This document shows, piece after piece, positions 32,152-43,806 of a DNA stretch of 44,260 bases. The notes below the pieces were generated by a model that saw only the letters and a list, made by a program, of their open reading frames with translations, had not been told where the DNA came from and did not search any database. Position 1 is the stretch's first letter. Every line of letters starts with the position of its first letter. Origin of the DNA: Tieghemiomyces parasiticus (lineage: Eukaryota > Kickxellomycota > Dimargaritomycetes > Dimargaritales > Dimargaritaceae); the NCBI GenBank assembly GCA_027575765.1, contig JANBPT010000325.1:1-44260 (forward strand), given 5' to 3'. The position numbers and the translations under genes are program-made.

Positions 32152-32712
32152 TTACTTGTACAGCTCGTCCTTCTTGGCCTGCTGGCGCTCGGCGCGGCGC
32201 TCGCGGGCGAGGCGGGCGCGCATCTTCTGGGCCTCGGCCTGGTCGGCGAGGGCCTGGAGACGGGCCTTCTCGGACTTGGCCTTGTGGATGTACTCGATAA
32301 GCACACGCTTGTTCTTGAAGGTGTTACCCTTGGCCTTGAGGTACAGGGCGCGGTAGAGGTGACGGTCAATCTTACCGGCCTCACGGTAACGGCGGAGGAG
32401 ACGGCGGAGGACGCGCTGGCGGTTCATCCACAGGGTCTTGACGGGCATACGGGCGTTGGCAGTACCGCGACGCTTACCGATACCGACATGGCGACCACGG
32501 CGCTTGGCCTCGAGGTAGACACGGGTACGGTAGCGGGAGCGCACCGTCTCGGGCTTACGGAAGATCAGACCGTTCTTCACCATCTTGCGGATGTGCTGAC
32601 GCGAGTTGGCCTTGGCGATCTCGCTGGTCTCGTTGGGGTCGAGCCACACCTTACGCTCACCGCACTTGAGCACGCTGGCGGCGAGGCGCTTTTGGCTGAG
32701 GAGGTTGGACAT
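32152..32712 (-). CDS. RPL19: Cytosolic large-subunit ribosomal protein eL19
   Basis: Predicted 186 residues. The sequence is typical eL19 from the first residue: [28 protein letters not shown], then [61 protein letters not shown] and a long basic C-terminal helix ([14 protein letters not shown]... KKDELYK). eL19 sits near the exit-tunnel side of the 60S subunit and forms the eB12 bridge with the 40S subunit through this helix. The start is the ATG at 32712; the open frame further upstream is leader sequence. It is intronless here, whereas many fungal RPL19 genes carry an intron right after the start. Codon choice is the most biased in the window (AAG, CGC/CGT, CTC/CTG), as expected for high expression. 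Shares a divergent promoter region with CBP20. Confidence 0.97.
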   Translation of the reverse strand: MSNLLSQKRLAASVLKCGERKVWLDPNETSEIAKANSRQHIRKMVKNGLIFRKPETVRSRYRTRVYLEAKRRGRHVGIGKRRGTANARMPVKTLWMNRQRVLRRLLRRYREAGKIDRHLYRALYLKAKGNTFKNKRVLIEYIHKAKSEKARLQALADQAEAQKMRARLARERRAERQQAKKDELYK

Positions 32713-33430
32713 GGTCGCGAAGAAGGGGAGGAAGGTGAAAGGTGGAGAGGTTCGAAGGGAGGGGGGTTCGAAAAGACTACGGAAATGTAGTATGGATCCG
32801 AGTGGAGGGTTCAAAATAACCTTTGCAGAGGTATATTTTTGTGTGTAAGAGGAAGATCGGAATCAGGATCCCGAGTCGCAGACGATCAAGGCAACCCAGC
32901 CACCACTCCGTGGCCGTCGGCAGCGATCGCAGCGGGGCAGGTGGCGGGTGTCGACGCTGCTTGGTGTGGGGTGGGGAGGGAGGAAATCTCCCGTCCTGCT
33001 TTAGGCCCTCTCACCTACTCTCTGCCATCTCAAGCATTTTTTCACCGCCTGTGGTGCGCCTTACTACGCCGGGTCCACTGACGATTTTTTTCGACCCGCA
33101 GGAGACAGGCTCTCCCCTCATCCCTACCGGATTGCGCCTTCCCAGCTAATTCCGCCCACTGCGAAGGGGAGGTGGGGAGAGGCTCTTCGGCTTACAGGGT
33201 CATAGAGCGACCCCGCTAGGCTTGATGCGAAGGGTTGGCTGGTTCTGGGCTGGACGCGGACGCGAGGTGATGGAGATTTGCCATTCGTGTTCCTTCCATT
33301 CTCCCCGTTGCCCTGCTCAACCCTTTGCATCTTTGCCACTTCGTGCCAACGCCCCCGCCTTCCAATATTATCGTCTATTGCACGCTCCCTATCTATATAC
33401 ATCAACCTAGCCTCGCCCGTGTTGCCCATC
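32713..33430. promoter_or_regulatory. Bidirectional promoter region of eL19 and CBP20
   Basis: About 0.72 kb between two divergent RNA/translation genes. A TATA-like TCTATATACA lies just upstream of the CBP20 start and AATATACC lies upstream of eL19. CT-rich leader sequence flanks both starts. No additional gene seen. Confidence 0.45.
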
Positions 33431-34338
33431 ATGTCATTCGTCACGCAGCGCCTCGATCGGCCGTCCTCCTACAAGGACCACCAATATTCGGTATGGGCCT
33501 CGTCACAATTCACTTATCGTCTATATGGCTTTCATGGTCGCAGCTATGTGGAGGAGGGGTAAATTGGTACTAGCTCCTCCATACTAGCCGCCACCTTCGT
33601 TACCATGTCGGTTTCCTGGGCCCAACCTCCCCTAACAACCATCGTAACACTGACACCCACGCATACTCCTGCCACACATACACCGTCCACTCCCCCCCCC
33701 TCCACCAGGGCGACACCACTCAGCTCAGTAATGACCTGCAGTTCACCACGACCTTGTACGTGGGGAACCTGTCCTTCTACACCACCGAGGAGCAGATTTA
33801 CGAACTCTTCTCCAAGAGCGGTGAGATCAAACGTATCATTATGGGCCTGGACCGCAATCGGAAGACTCCCTGCGGGTTCTGCTTCGTCGAGTAAGTCACC
33901 AGCTCGTTCCCATATTGACGAATTGGAGGCGCCGCACGTCTTCAAATTGAGAGGACTGTCTTACTACCTCTTACACACATCAGAGCACGACGGGTCTAAA
34001 CCACCTACTCTTCCCAACTCCCTTTACATCCCCTCATCTCTAGGTACTATCGGCGGGAAGACACCTTGGACTGTATGCGCTACATCAACGGCACGCGCCT
34101 GGACGAGCGGATCATCCGCACGGATCTGGACCCGGGGTTCCGCGAGGGCCGTCAGTTTGGCCGGGGCCGTAGCGGCGGCCAGGTGCGTGACGAGTACCGT
34201 ATGGAATACGACGCTGGTCGGGGCGGCTGGGGTCATATTCGCGCCAAACAGGAAGCCGAACGGGCGGCCGATATTGACGAAAACTATGTGGCCATCAGTA
34301 ACGTGCCAGAGGGTGCCACCCTGGAAGGCGAGTCGTAA
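33431..34338 (+). CDS. CBC2: Nuclear cap-binding complex small subunit CBP20, three exons
   Basis: Exons 33431-33490, 33709-33890 and 34044-34338 give 178 residues. Junctions are TCG|GTATGG...CACCAG|GGC (phase 0) and GTCGA|GTAAGT...TCTAG|GTAC (phase 2). With CBP80, CBP20 binds the m7G cap of nuclear transcripts and promotes splicing, export and quality control. The RRM is nearly identical to animal CBP20: RNP2 [33 protein letters not shown] and RNP1 CGFCFVEYY. The cap-contact C-terminus [36 protein letters not shown] is present. The N-terminal Tyr in SYKDHQY corresponds to cap-stacking Tyr20 of human CBP20 and the RNP2 Tyr to Tyr43. The tail diverges and is acidic. AATAAA follows 39 bases after the stop. 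Intron 1 contains a run of 9 C. Confidence 0.96.
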
Positions 34339-35265
34339 TACCCCCATGGTTGACAAATTGTATAATTGGATACGTGAATAAAGTCAGTGTAACAAGTGCG
34401 TTGGAGCTTCTGTGGGCCATTAAAGGAGGTAGAGATACTAAGCGAGTTGTTTAGACTGGGACTTCTAACGGATGAAGTTTGGGCAACATGGAAAAGTCAG
34501 GTGAGCGTCTTTGGCGGGAAGCAACAGTTAGTAGAAGCTTCTGCAATTGTCACTTGGTGGTCGATAACATTGATATCAAAGTTGTTCGTAGTATTTTGAT
34601 TATCTTTATGTAATATGAATTAGATGTCGGGGGGTCTTGGCACGATGTCACCCTGGGCCCGAGGACCTTGGTGCAACGCTTCCTATATACCGCACCCATG
34701 ATGTTCTAGACCAGACGGAACCGGTGGTTCCCTGGCAATCTCCTGTTTATGGCACGAAGCCTAGACAACAGTGACTGTGGCGTCTAGTCATGCTTTTGAT
34801 CTAAGGAACTCATCCGGATGGCGAGGGCCGCACTGTATTTATAGGTTAGGCCTAATCCTCTGTACTTGTGGGACGGAAAGGGAGGGATCGGTTGACGCTG
34901 AGCGGCTGGGAAAATTTAGAGAATTCTGATAAATAAAATCACCTGACTGGTCGGTCTAGTTTGGTTTGTGCAGCCCCTCAACTATCCGGTTAGTTCCAAC
35001 AACGCCCTTGCTACTTTTCTCTATTTGCTTCATTTTGATCAGTGACATTTTGGTTATACTTTGCTTTATCTAGAGCAACGGTATCACGGTGGAGATTTGT
35101 GGACCGGTGAGAAACCAGCCACTTGTTATAAAACAAGAGAACCTTCTGCGTAAAATTTGGAGGTTCTAACGGAAACAAAGATTATCTTAAAGGCACGGAA
35201 ATGAGGGAGGGGGCGATGAATAGTATGTAATGCTAAACTGGCGATCGGAGGGTAGAGCAGAAAGT
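34339..35265. other. Convergent intergenic region between CBP20 and the P5B ATPase
   Basis: About 0.93 kb, AT-richer than its surroundings, with no supportable gene. A 67-codon frame at 34396-34599 begins at a non-ATG codon. Confidence 0.5.
34377..34382 (+). terminator. Polyadenylation signal of CBP20
   Basis: AATAAA 39 bases past the CBP20 stop codon. Confidence 0.5.
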
Positions 35266-38200
35266 TCATAGGTTAAGTGCCTTGGGGGCCCGGCCGAAAC
35301 GTCGGCGAAGGTAGCGGCCGACAGGTCCCAGAACCACGAAATATTCGTAGAGTAAAACGGTAACACAGTTACCGATACAAAGACCCCACAATTTCCAGCG
35401 GTAGGCTTGCGGCAGTACGTTATGACCCAGTGGGCTGTTATAGTCGTCAATGTGCCAGGTGGGGGCCGGGTACCCGAGGCCCACAAGCACATCGGGCGAG
35501 CCACAGTTGATTCGGAACAGGCAGCTAAAACGGTTGGGGTCCAGGAGGGTGAGAAGTGATACCACCGTGAGGAAACCGGCGTACAAGAACACCATGAGGT
35601 AGTTCGTCCACCAGGCGCGGCGGAAGTAGTACCCAAAATTGAAGGCGGCGGCCGCGTTGACGAACTGGTAGAGGGCGGTCAGACCGATGATTTCAGCCTC
35701 GTAGTTATCGCCCAACAGCCACCACTGACCGGCATCCACATCGCTAGCATCGAATTCGTGACAGCGGAACCAATCCTGGCGGTAGAGCAGGCCGATCGAG
35801 GCGATGAAGAAGGCAAGGTTGATTAAAACCTGGCCGATCGTGGATGCCAGGGTTTGGGGGCCCAGGAGGCGGGCCGTAGGACGGCGCGGGGCCAACCGGG
35901 GCCGGGTCAGCGCCTGAGTGAGGGAGAAACACAAGGGAATGGTTATGAACCCGTCGATCAGGATCCAGACGGGCTGCGGGACAATCACGCTAAAGTAGTA
36001 CTGCATAAGCCCCAGCCAGGCCATGGTCTCCCCGTACAGGATGAGGAACTTGTATCCGGCAAAGGACGTGGCGAGCGCGGTGCGGCCCTGACGCAGTAAT
36101 TCGACGCAGGACTGAACGGTTCGACGGCTAGTACTGAACGGAGATACGATCGAGGCCTCGGCCTCGCTGAGGGCGATCCCCACGTGGGCGGCGCGGAGGG
36201 CCCCGCAGTCGTTCCCACCGTCGCCGCACATGGCTGTGATGTACCGCTCCATATGGAGCTGAACGCAGGCCACTTTACCATCCGGCGTCATACGCGAAAA
36301 GATGCGCACGTGGTCCAAATAGGTCCGGATGAGGTCGTGCGCCACGAGGTAGTCGAAGGCGCGACCGGTGACGGCCAGTTCAGGCATGGGCCCTCCGGTC
36401 CGCTTAATCAGCACTTTGACGTCGTCGTTTTCATCAGTACCCTCGTCACCGGAACCGGTTGGGATCCCGTCGCGACGTGGGGTAGCCGCCCGTAGGCGCG
36501 CATCCAGGTCCTCCACGATCTGCTCCGTGTCCACGTCTGTCCAGGCCACGCCGCCCTTAGCGTCCACGTCACCGAGGTAGACAGGGGCCCCGAGGGGTAC
36601 CATTTCGCAGGCTCGGGCGATATAAATCCCTGTAAGGGCTGTGTCCCCAGTGATCATGAGGGACCGGGTGTCGCCGTCCCGGAGTTCGCGGATGGCGTCA
36701 GCGGTGTCCGGTTTGAGCTGGTTCTTGAACAGGAGTAGGCCCATGAACTCGAGGTCAGTCTCCATTTCCTCGCGGGTCATGGTACGTACGGTGGCCAAGT
36801 CGGCCACACCAAGGTCACGATGGGCCATGGCTAGTACATAGCACCCTTCCTTGGCCCAGGCAGCGGTGACTGAGCCATAGTTGGTGGGTACACTAGCCGG
36901 CCGGGCGTACCCGCGGATCTTTTCGAAGGAGCCCTTGGTGAACACATGAACGTGGCCCGTGGTCGGGTCCCGGACAGCCACTGACATGGACATGCGGGCA
37001 TGGACAAACTCGAAGCGCTGCACGACTTGGACGACTCGCGTACGTCGGCCGTCCAGCGTGGGACCCTCCAGCGTGTCCAGGTAGCCCTCGCGCTGGGTCT
37101 GACTGGCACCGGTTGAGAGAAGGCGCCATCCGGTGGCCCGGAACAGTTCCACGTCGACAGGGTTTCCTACCAGCTGGCCGTTAACGTCAGTCACCGTGTG
37201 GCTGGTAGCCAGTCCGATCTGCCACAGCGGATCCACCTCGGCCACGGTCTCTTGGCGGGCGGAGAACACCGGGGTCGTACCGTCGCCGCTGGCCATCACC
37301 CCCTGGACGCCGTAGAACTCTAGACCTTCCTTGGTCAGGGTACCAGTCTTGTCAAAGCAGAAGGCCTGGACCTTGCCGGCGATGATGATGCGAGGAAGAT
37401 CTACGCAGAAGATATCCCGGGCGCGGAGACGACCTGCGGCCACTGACTGGCCCACCACCAGCATGGCCGGTAGGAGTGGGCTCAATATGAACGAGATGGT
37501 GAAGACCCCGTAGAACCAGGTCGAGATGTCGTTACCTAAGAACCAGTAAATGAGAAGAAAGCACACGCCACCCCACGCCAACAGGATGAGCACCACCAGC
37601 TTGAGATGTTCGTCAAATATGAAGGAGTAAGTTGCCGGGTAGAGAATGCGCTGTACGAGCCGTCCCTTGTCAGTATTGGTTCGGGTTGCCGTGACGAGCA
37701 GGCAGGCCTCCGGGGCGGACCGGTCGGCGGCGGCATGAGGCTCGCTTCCCATGATCTGGAGGACGCGGGTGCCGTCAAACAAAGTGTTGGTACGACTGTT
37801 GCCGAGTTTTTGGTACGGCAGGTTGTCGGCCTTGACCGAAAATTTGCGCACAGGCATGGCCTCACCCGTGAGGGAGCTTTCGTCCACCACTACTTCGCCC
37901 TGGAGGAGGGCGCCGTCGCAGGGGATCTGCATCCCAACGGTGATGGCCAGGACATCACCGGGCACGAGGTCTACGGTTTGGAGGTCGGTCCAGACGTTGT
38001 CGCGTAGGACCCGACAGGCGCTGCGGTATTCGGCCAGAGACTTGATCTTGCGTTCGGAGCGCAGTCGGATGACCACCTTGATAAGAGCCGCCAGCAGAAT
38101 CACCGCCGTCTGCTCGATGCCCATGTAGTAGTAGTTGAAGTAATACCACACCCACAGACACATCATTTGGTATAGATAGAAGAAGGCGAGGAACTCGTTG

Positions 38201-39894
38201 AGCACCGCGCGTGGGAAGGATGGCACGGGCACGTAGATGAAATTGGGGCCTATAAGGTCCTGCCGGGCCTCAGCGATTGCCTGGGTGATCCCGCCGGCCT
38301 GCTCGTGGAGCTCGGTATGGGTGGCAGCCACGCTAAGATCGAAGGGCTGGAAGCATTGCAGGTGCGGTTCGGTCTGGTACACATAGCGGGTGCACTGATG
38401 CTCAAAGTAACGGCAACCCGAGGCCGTCCGGCAGACCGGAGCAGTGGTGATAAGGACTGCGTGGCCCAAGACGCGCTTGAGCCGTGCCTCCCAGTGACGT
38501 AGCTCGCGGAGCCAGCGGCTGCGGCTCTCCATGACGGTGACCTGGTCCTTGGGCTGGGCGATCTGCACAAAAGTGGCCTCCTCGAGAGGACACGGCTGGC
38601 GAAAGAAGTTGCGGAAGCGCGTCTCCGTCAGGTTCATGGCGAGGAACCAGACAACGGCCAGGTGCCACACGACCACAAAGACTCGGCTAGACAGTTGGGA
38701 GTTGGCGAACACGGAGTAGGCGATCCCGTCGAAGACTCCGTAGTAATCCATGACGATGATGGCTAGGAGGACTAGCCAGCCCAACGTGGACAGGATTACC
38801 GTGGTCAGGACAGCCAGGCCCATGTGTGAGTCGCGTAGACCCTGAGTCGTTAGGCCGACCTCATCCGCGGCGCCCGGGACGCCGAGGTCGCTGAACGTAT
38901 CCCGATCCGCGTCAGGTGAGTCTGGTACGGCGGCATGTTTACCCTCGGTAGCAAGTACGTGGTCGTTTCGAGCGGAGGTTCTGGTGGCAACCAGCTGAAA
39001 GCGGAGAAAAGCCGGTGTGACCAAGTCGGTGCAAAGCGGGTGCTGGGTGAATATCTAGACGCTGGGATGTGGATCGGCCGCCTGCTAAGGCCATAATACC
39101 AGCCGGCGTAGCATGAAATTACCCTGTAGACAACTTACCTTGATCTGGGAACTCCGGACCAGAGCCCATAGGGCCAACAGGCCGAGCTGGGCGCCAAGCA
39201 AAGAGTAGAAAATGACAAACTTGGGCTCTGTGAAGCTTAGGGTGGGTTCAGGTGGGGTAGGGCACTGAAGCCACACGTGGTCCTGATCGGCCGACAGCGG
39301 CGGGTACCCATAGGGGATAATGGCATCGGCAGTGGCATTCCCATTCCCATTCAAAGTGCGGCCGCAGTAATCGGCGACGAGGGCGTCCTTGTTGTGCGGA
39401 TCGTAAGCCGGGATCGACACGGGTGCGACAACGGCACATGGGTAGAGGGTCGAGCCGGCCTGCGCGGTGTCCAGATCGCACATGCAAACGTTGGCGATCC
39501 CTTCACAGTCCTCCTGGCAGGTACCGTCCAGGCAGAAGTTCAGTCCCGCGTCGCACCGTGGCGCAACCGAAGCCGGGCACAAGGACGGGTCAACCACACA
39601 GAGGCTGGGGCACTTGACGTTGTTGCGCTCGAGCAGCGGACACTGGTTGCCGTACGCGTCCTCGCCGTTGACTGTGGAATAACGCAGGGTGCAGAATGGA
39701 GGGGGGTCATAGCAAATAGCGTGAGTTAAAAGGGTGGGAATGGGCGGCTAGTTTAGGAGTTCGAGGGTGCGAGACTGAAGTTCCTATCGGCCGTGACTTG
39801 GTGCTGGTATCTTACCGTCGTTGAAACGCGGGATGGCAACCACCGACCCAAGCACGCACGCGGCGAGGAGCACCGAAAAGCTCTGTAGCTGCAT
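35266..39894 (-). CDS. P5B-type ATPase (Ypk9/ATP13A2 family) with secreted-type Cys-rich N-terminus, three exons
   Basis: Exons 39894-39816, 39671-39139 and 39042-35266 give 1462 residues. Exon 1 encodes a signal peptide (MQLQSFSVLLAACVLGSVVA). Exon 2 adds a Cys-rich domain with more than a dozen Cys, N-glycosylation sites and a membrane helix (FVIFYSLLGAQLGLLALWALV). Exon 3 carries the pump: TGE at 596-598 (dephosphorylation loop), the TM4 motif SPLLP at 725-729, DKTGTLT with phosphorylated Asp768, KGSFE from 907, TGDT at 1002-1005, CGDGGNDCGAL (Asp1145) with LSEAEASIVSPFTS-like hinge, and six C-terminal helices. Known P5B pumps (ATP13A2, Ypk9) act in vacuolar or lysosomal membranes on polyamines or metals. 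TM4 and TGDN-type motifs deviate from the family. A downstream in-frame acceptor (TTTCAG, exon 3 start about 38998) is possible. Confidence 0.9.
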
Positions 39895-42675
39895 AGCAGA
39901 TATATCAGTACGGAAGGTGGCTCGCTAGCCGCAGATAGCGAAAGGCTAGCACTATGTAGGCAGGAAGAAAGATAATGGAAGCCAGAGGGGCCGAACAACT
40001 GGCCACCTTGGCGAATCGTCTATATAATTTCAGGGAAAATCAGAGGATGCAGCCCGAGGGTTGTCGCAAGGCATAGAAAGGCCACACGTAGAAAACCGCA
40101 CAGCGAAAGGAGGGAGGCCTAGGCAACTGTTCCCCGCAAGCGGTTAGAGCGAGAACGGAGGGGTGTAGTGCAGCACGCTGTCTGGGTTGTCGCTTGGCCT
40201 GCACACAGACGCCACAGGTTAGTTCAGGAGATAATCACGCGGCGGACGACCCGCTGACGGAAGGGAGTAGAGTCGGGACAGGGAGGATCGTGGGATGACG
40301 CCAAGTGCATCAACGGCTGCAGGGTGGAGCATGAGCGACAATAGCAGGGATTAGGAGGGCACAGATGGGGGCGCATGAAGGGCGGCCCCTAGACCCTATT
40401 TATGGACAGCAGAGTTCAGGGTGACTGGGCGGAGACGGGGTATGTGAGATTGGGGGGAGGGGCACAAACACACTTGGTGAGTGCACCGGTCCCTGGCCCT
40501 TCTCCACCCCCCCCCCGCGCTAGTTCTCTGGCCACCCATCCGCGTGTAGGCCAGCACCTCCAGAACGGTAGAAGCCGGTGAAAATACAATATAGGGTATC
40601 CACGCAGCTGTGGCAAGCTCATCCGTCTAACGAGTCGCTTGAAATCGACCGTCTTCAATATGGCAGGGTGGATTCTTTTGGCGCTTGCTTGATGCCTTAG
40701 TGTCTCCACATGAAAAAAAAAAATCCACTAGGGCCGAGCGCAGACCGACCGGGGGACAAGGGGGTCGCTTTGCGTGGCGAGGAGTTTGAATGGCTAGGCT
40801 GGTTACAGGGTGGGAAACCTCATGCCACAGATGAAGCGGAGGGAAGTCGTGGAACCGCGACCGATTGGCCACGGTAGAAGTGAGTATGCCCGTTTTGTGG
40901 TAAAGAGGCTGGTAGAAGCCGGCCTGGTCCTCACAGACTACTGGCGAAGATACTGAACAGTCTGATTTAGCCTCAATAGCCACTAACCAGTCGGCTGTAC
41001 TTGGGCCAAGCCCTACGGGTTGGTCCACCGACGTTCACGGTTTGCAGACGCGGCGATTGGTGGGGTGGAGCAGGAGGCTGAAGCAAGCACCGTAGGTTGC
41101 CGCGAGGTACCATCTTGCTCGGGGTGGAGAGGATACCGGCGTTGCAGCTGGGGATCGTCGTTCGGGAGCACCGATGTCATCTGCCGACTGGCTGAACCGA
41201 CACTTCTATCGGCTGGCTGCCAATAGAGTTGCTCCATGTGTTATCCGCCAGAATCAATCAACAAGAGCCTGAGTGACCCCATGCCTTCGACGGCCCTTTA
41301 AATCTGATGCCAAACAGTTCAGGCCAAGCTATCTGGCTCAGGTTGCGCGGCTTGCAAGTGTTGGGCCGTCTCCCCTAGTCGTGTGTCGTTTGGTCTCGAA
41401 TGAATTGACCATCGCCACAAGATAGAAGCAAACAAGTCCCCCCCCATCATCACCTCCTTTTTTGGGTTAATTACGGCGATCAGCTAGTTTGTTAACACCC
41501 TGCGCCACACAGCGCACTACTCTTTCGATATGACCCTGGCACTTGTTAAGATAAGCCATTATCCATCGCACGCCGAACTCTGCTTGAAGAAGTATAATAC
41601 ACCATCTGATTTTACTCCGGTTGGTGTGTAACGACACGTGTGGCGAACTACTGGGGCCTTTACTAGTCATCGCCATTCCAGTAGGTGAACCACACCCGAA
41701 CCTATTTCGGAGCCACAGTTTCCGCATATCGATACGCGGATTGTGTCGGCCAATTTTAAGGCATCATGTTGGGAGCTGCTCGCACCCTAACGTACATGGC
41801 CTATACCGTTCAGCGGGTGTGGGGCCCAACAGCTGCAGACGACCGCGGTGTCCCGTGGCATGGCGTGTTCGGTATAAGGGTTGCGGATCCGCTGCCGTAA
41901 GTAGGTAAAAGGTGCCGGATACTACCAATACCCTCGCCGCCTGGTCTGCTGATAGGAAGCGTGCAGTGGATCATGGTAGACTCTTCCGGTCAGGGGGGGG
42001 GATCACAGAGTACTCACATTAGGAGAGTAAGGGGTCAGCGGAAATGCCGACAGCTGGCTTAAAAAGGCCCCACCCGGATACACCTGGTCTCAGCCTACAT
42101 GTCCACCTCCAGCATGCAGTATTACATTTCTTGATACGAACCTCTTTTTTCTACGCGAACGAATGCGTCTACCTGCCGAAGACAAACAGCTTTAAACTCC
42201 GCTTGCAGCATCGACGTATGCGAAGTCGCCCACAAGCACCCATTGTGGCGATGCAGCCCATGACCTGCCAGTGTCATTGGGCACGAAGTTCAGGGTGACT
42301 AAAGGGGATATAGATGACGAGGAACCCGAATCAATTGTCTTCAGCGCAATTGTAAACCTTAGTCTAGGATATAGTCGCCGCCCCCGAACCCACTGCCAGG
42401 AGATTATCCCAAGCCTGAATATTGAACAGGGTGTCTGTCCCCCTTCGGTGGCATCCCGCAACCGTGGCAATTCCAGCCTTAACCCGACGTGTTTCGCACC
42501 ACAGGAAGGCACTACTTAAGGACGCTGCTTTGCCAACCTCCTGGCCCAAACACTCAATTGCGTTTTTTTTACATCCTCTATACCGCGCCATCTAGTTAAC
42601 TCCGTGTCCAACTTGGCTTGCGTTTCTCCCCTCTCGTGCCGTTCCTCCACTCGATTATTCTACCCAATTTAATCA
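39895..42675. other. 2.8-kb gene-poor region upstream of the P5B gene
   Basis: No supportable gene. A minus-strand TATATA at 40021-40030 lies about 130 bases upstream of the P5B start codon. Homopolymer runs are frequent: 10 C at 40507, 11 A near 40714, 8 C at 41438 and 9 G at 41993. A 133-codon minus-strand frame (40627-41028) lacks an ATG start and family resemblance. Confidence 0.5.
40021..40030 (-). promoter_or_regulatory. TATA-like element of the P5B ATPase gene
   Basis: TATATAATTT on plus (AAATTATATA on minus), about 130 bases upstream of the ATG at 39894. Confidence 0.35.
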
Positions 42676-42873
42676 ATGATTACCATGCTCAACTATAGCA
42701 CTGTATTTCTCGCCGTCTTGGCTACTGTTATGCTGTCCGGCGTCGCTCTGACCGCACCAGCCGACGCCACTTCTGTGCTGTCTAGTGACGCTCAGATCAC
42801 ACCGGTTGAGTCCAATCATCATGTAGCCTGCGAGAATTTTGGCTGGGTAGCGAACCACGCCGGAACCTGTTAA
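42676..42873 (+). CDS. Small secreted peptide precursor (3' end uncertain)
   Basis: Predicted 65 residues, or 62 from the second ATG at 42685, which has the better context (taccATG). The first ~27 residues form a clear signal peptide (LNYSTVFLAVLATVMLSGVALTAPA). The mature part is about 38 residues with two cysteines (HHVACENFGW...HAGTC), the second being the final residue. I recognise no family. The stop codon overlaps a GTTAAGT sequence that could act as a splice donor. Splicing to an AG near 42899 or 42946 would keep the frame open to a stop at about 43013, so the true C-terminus is unsettled. The leader is CT-rich, as for expressed genes in this window. Confidence 0.5.
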   Translation: MITMLNYSTVFLAVLATVMLSGVALTAPADATSVLSSDAQITPVESNHHVACENFGWVANHAGTC

Positions 42874-43806
42874 GTTATTATCTTACTAGTGTCACTAAGG
42901 CGCAATGCTACCAGTATCTGAGAGCTGCGCGATACATCTAGCAGCTTTGTATCTGGCGCCGCCCACCGCTTTAATTTGCAATGGTGAACTTAATTATGGC
43001 GGTGCATTAAAATAGGATGTTCTTCGGTCAGGCATCAATTCAATACATTAAACAGTTCAGAACTTTACACAAGCAGGTAATTGCTGAATGTAGGATATGA
43101 TTGCAAAGCTGAAAGGAGACTATCAGTCAGCTACTACTGTGACAGGGGGAAGTGTAGCCCGAGGGGCAGGGGCTACTAGAAGAAAGACCGAGACAGGGTT
43201 GTAGGCGAGTAGATCTAATTAAATATAGACATTGTTTACTGCACACTCGACGAAGCTATAACTATGAGCGATTGACCGTCACTAGCTGGGTGGTGGATAG
43301 GGGATAACGGGAACCCAATTGGTGTAGTAGGGGCGCTTGCTTTCGGATCTATCTCTATGAGGAAGGGGATCCGCAATGGAATCAAGTTCACCTCTGAAGT
43401 CGGAAGGTTGCCACCTTCCCATTTTCACAAAGGGTGTGACTGATTCCTTCATGGAAGTTCGGCTATACCCGTAGGAAGACCAACCCTGAAGGGAGGAGGC
43501 GCCCTATGACTTAGGGGGGGGGGTCTTCCTAGCGAGGGCCTCAATTACACTACAAAGAACTGCCACACGGCGACGCTCTGAGGTGTCAGACCGGCCCTAT
43601 GGCGGGTGTCATTGGCACTGGAGATGTTTCGCAGGGCTTCAACTGGGCAAATCATGAGGTAACCGTTCCCATTGAGGGTCACTAATTATATAGGACCGTA
43701 CCTTCACACACCTCACCCAACCCACCGGTCTCGCCTCTCTCGATCGCAGTTCACTTAACTACCTCCTCTACCATACTCAACCTGAACCCGTCGGGTCGCA
43801 TTCACC
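42874..43806. other. Intergenic region near the right edge
   Basis: About 0.93 kb with no supportable gene, apart from a possible second exon of the small secreted peptide. Contains a run of 10 G at 43514-43523. The last 120 bases are C/T-rich and look like a promoter and leader for the gene at 43807. Confidence 0.45.

Noticed and set aside
32713..32814. 5' extension of the eL19 frame
   Set aside because: eL19 begins MSNL in the family, matching the ATG at 32712; the extension is leader.
40627..41028. 133-codon minus-strand frame
   Set aside because: No ATG start, no recognisable motif, and the neighbouring frame (41013-41237) could not be joined to it with acceptable splice sites.
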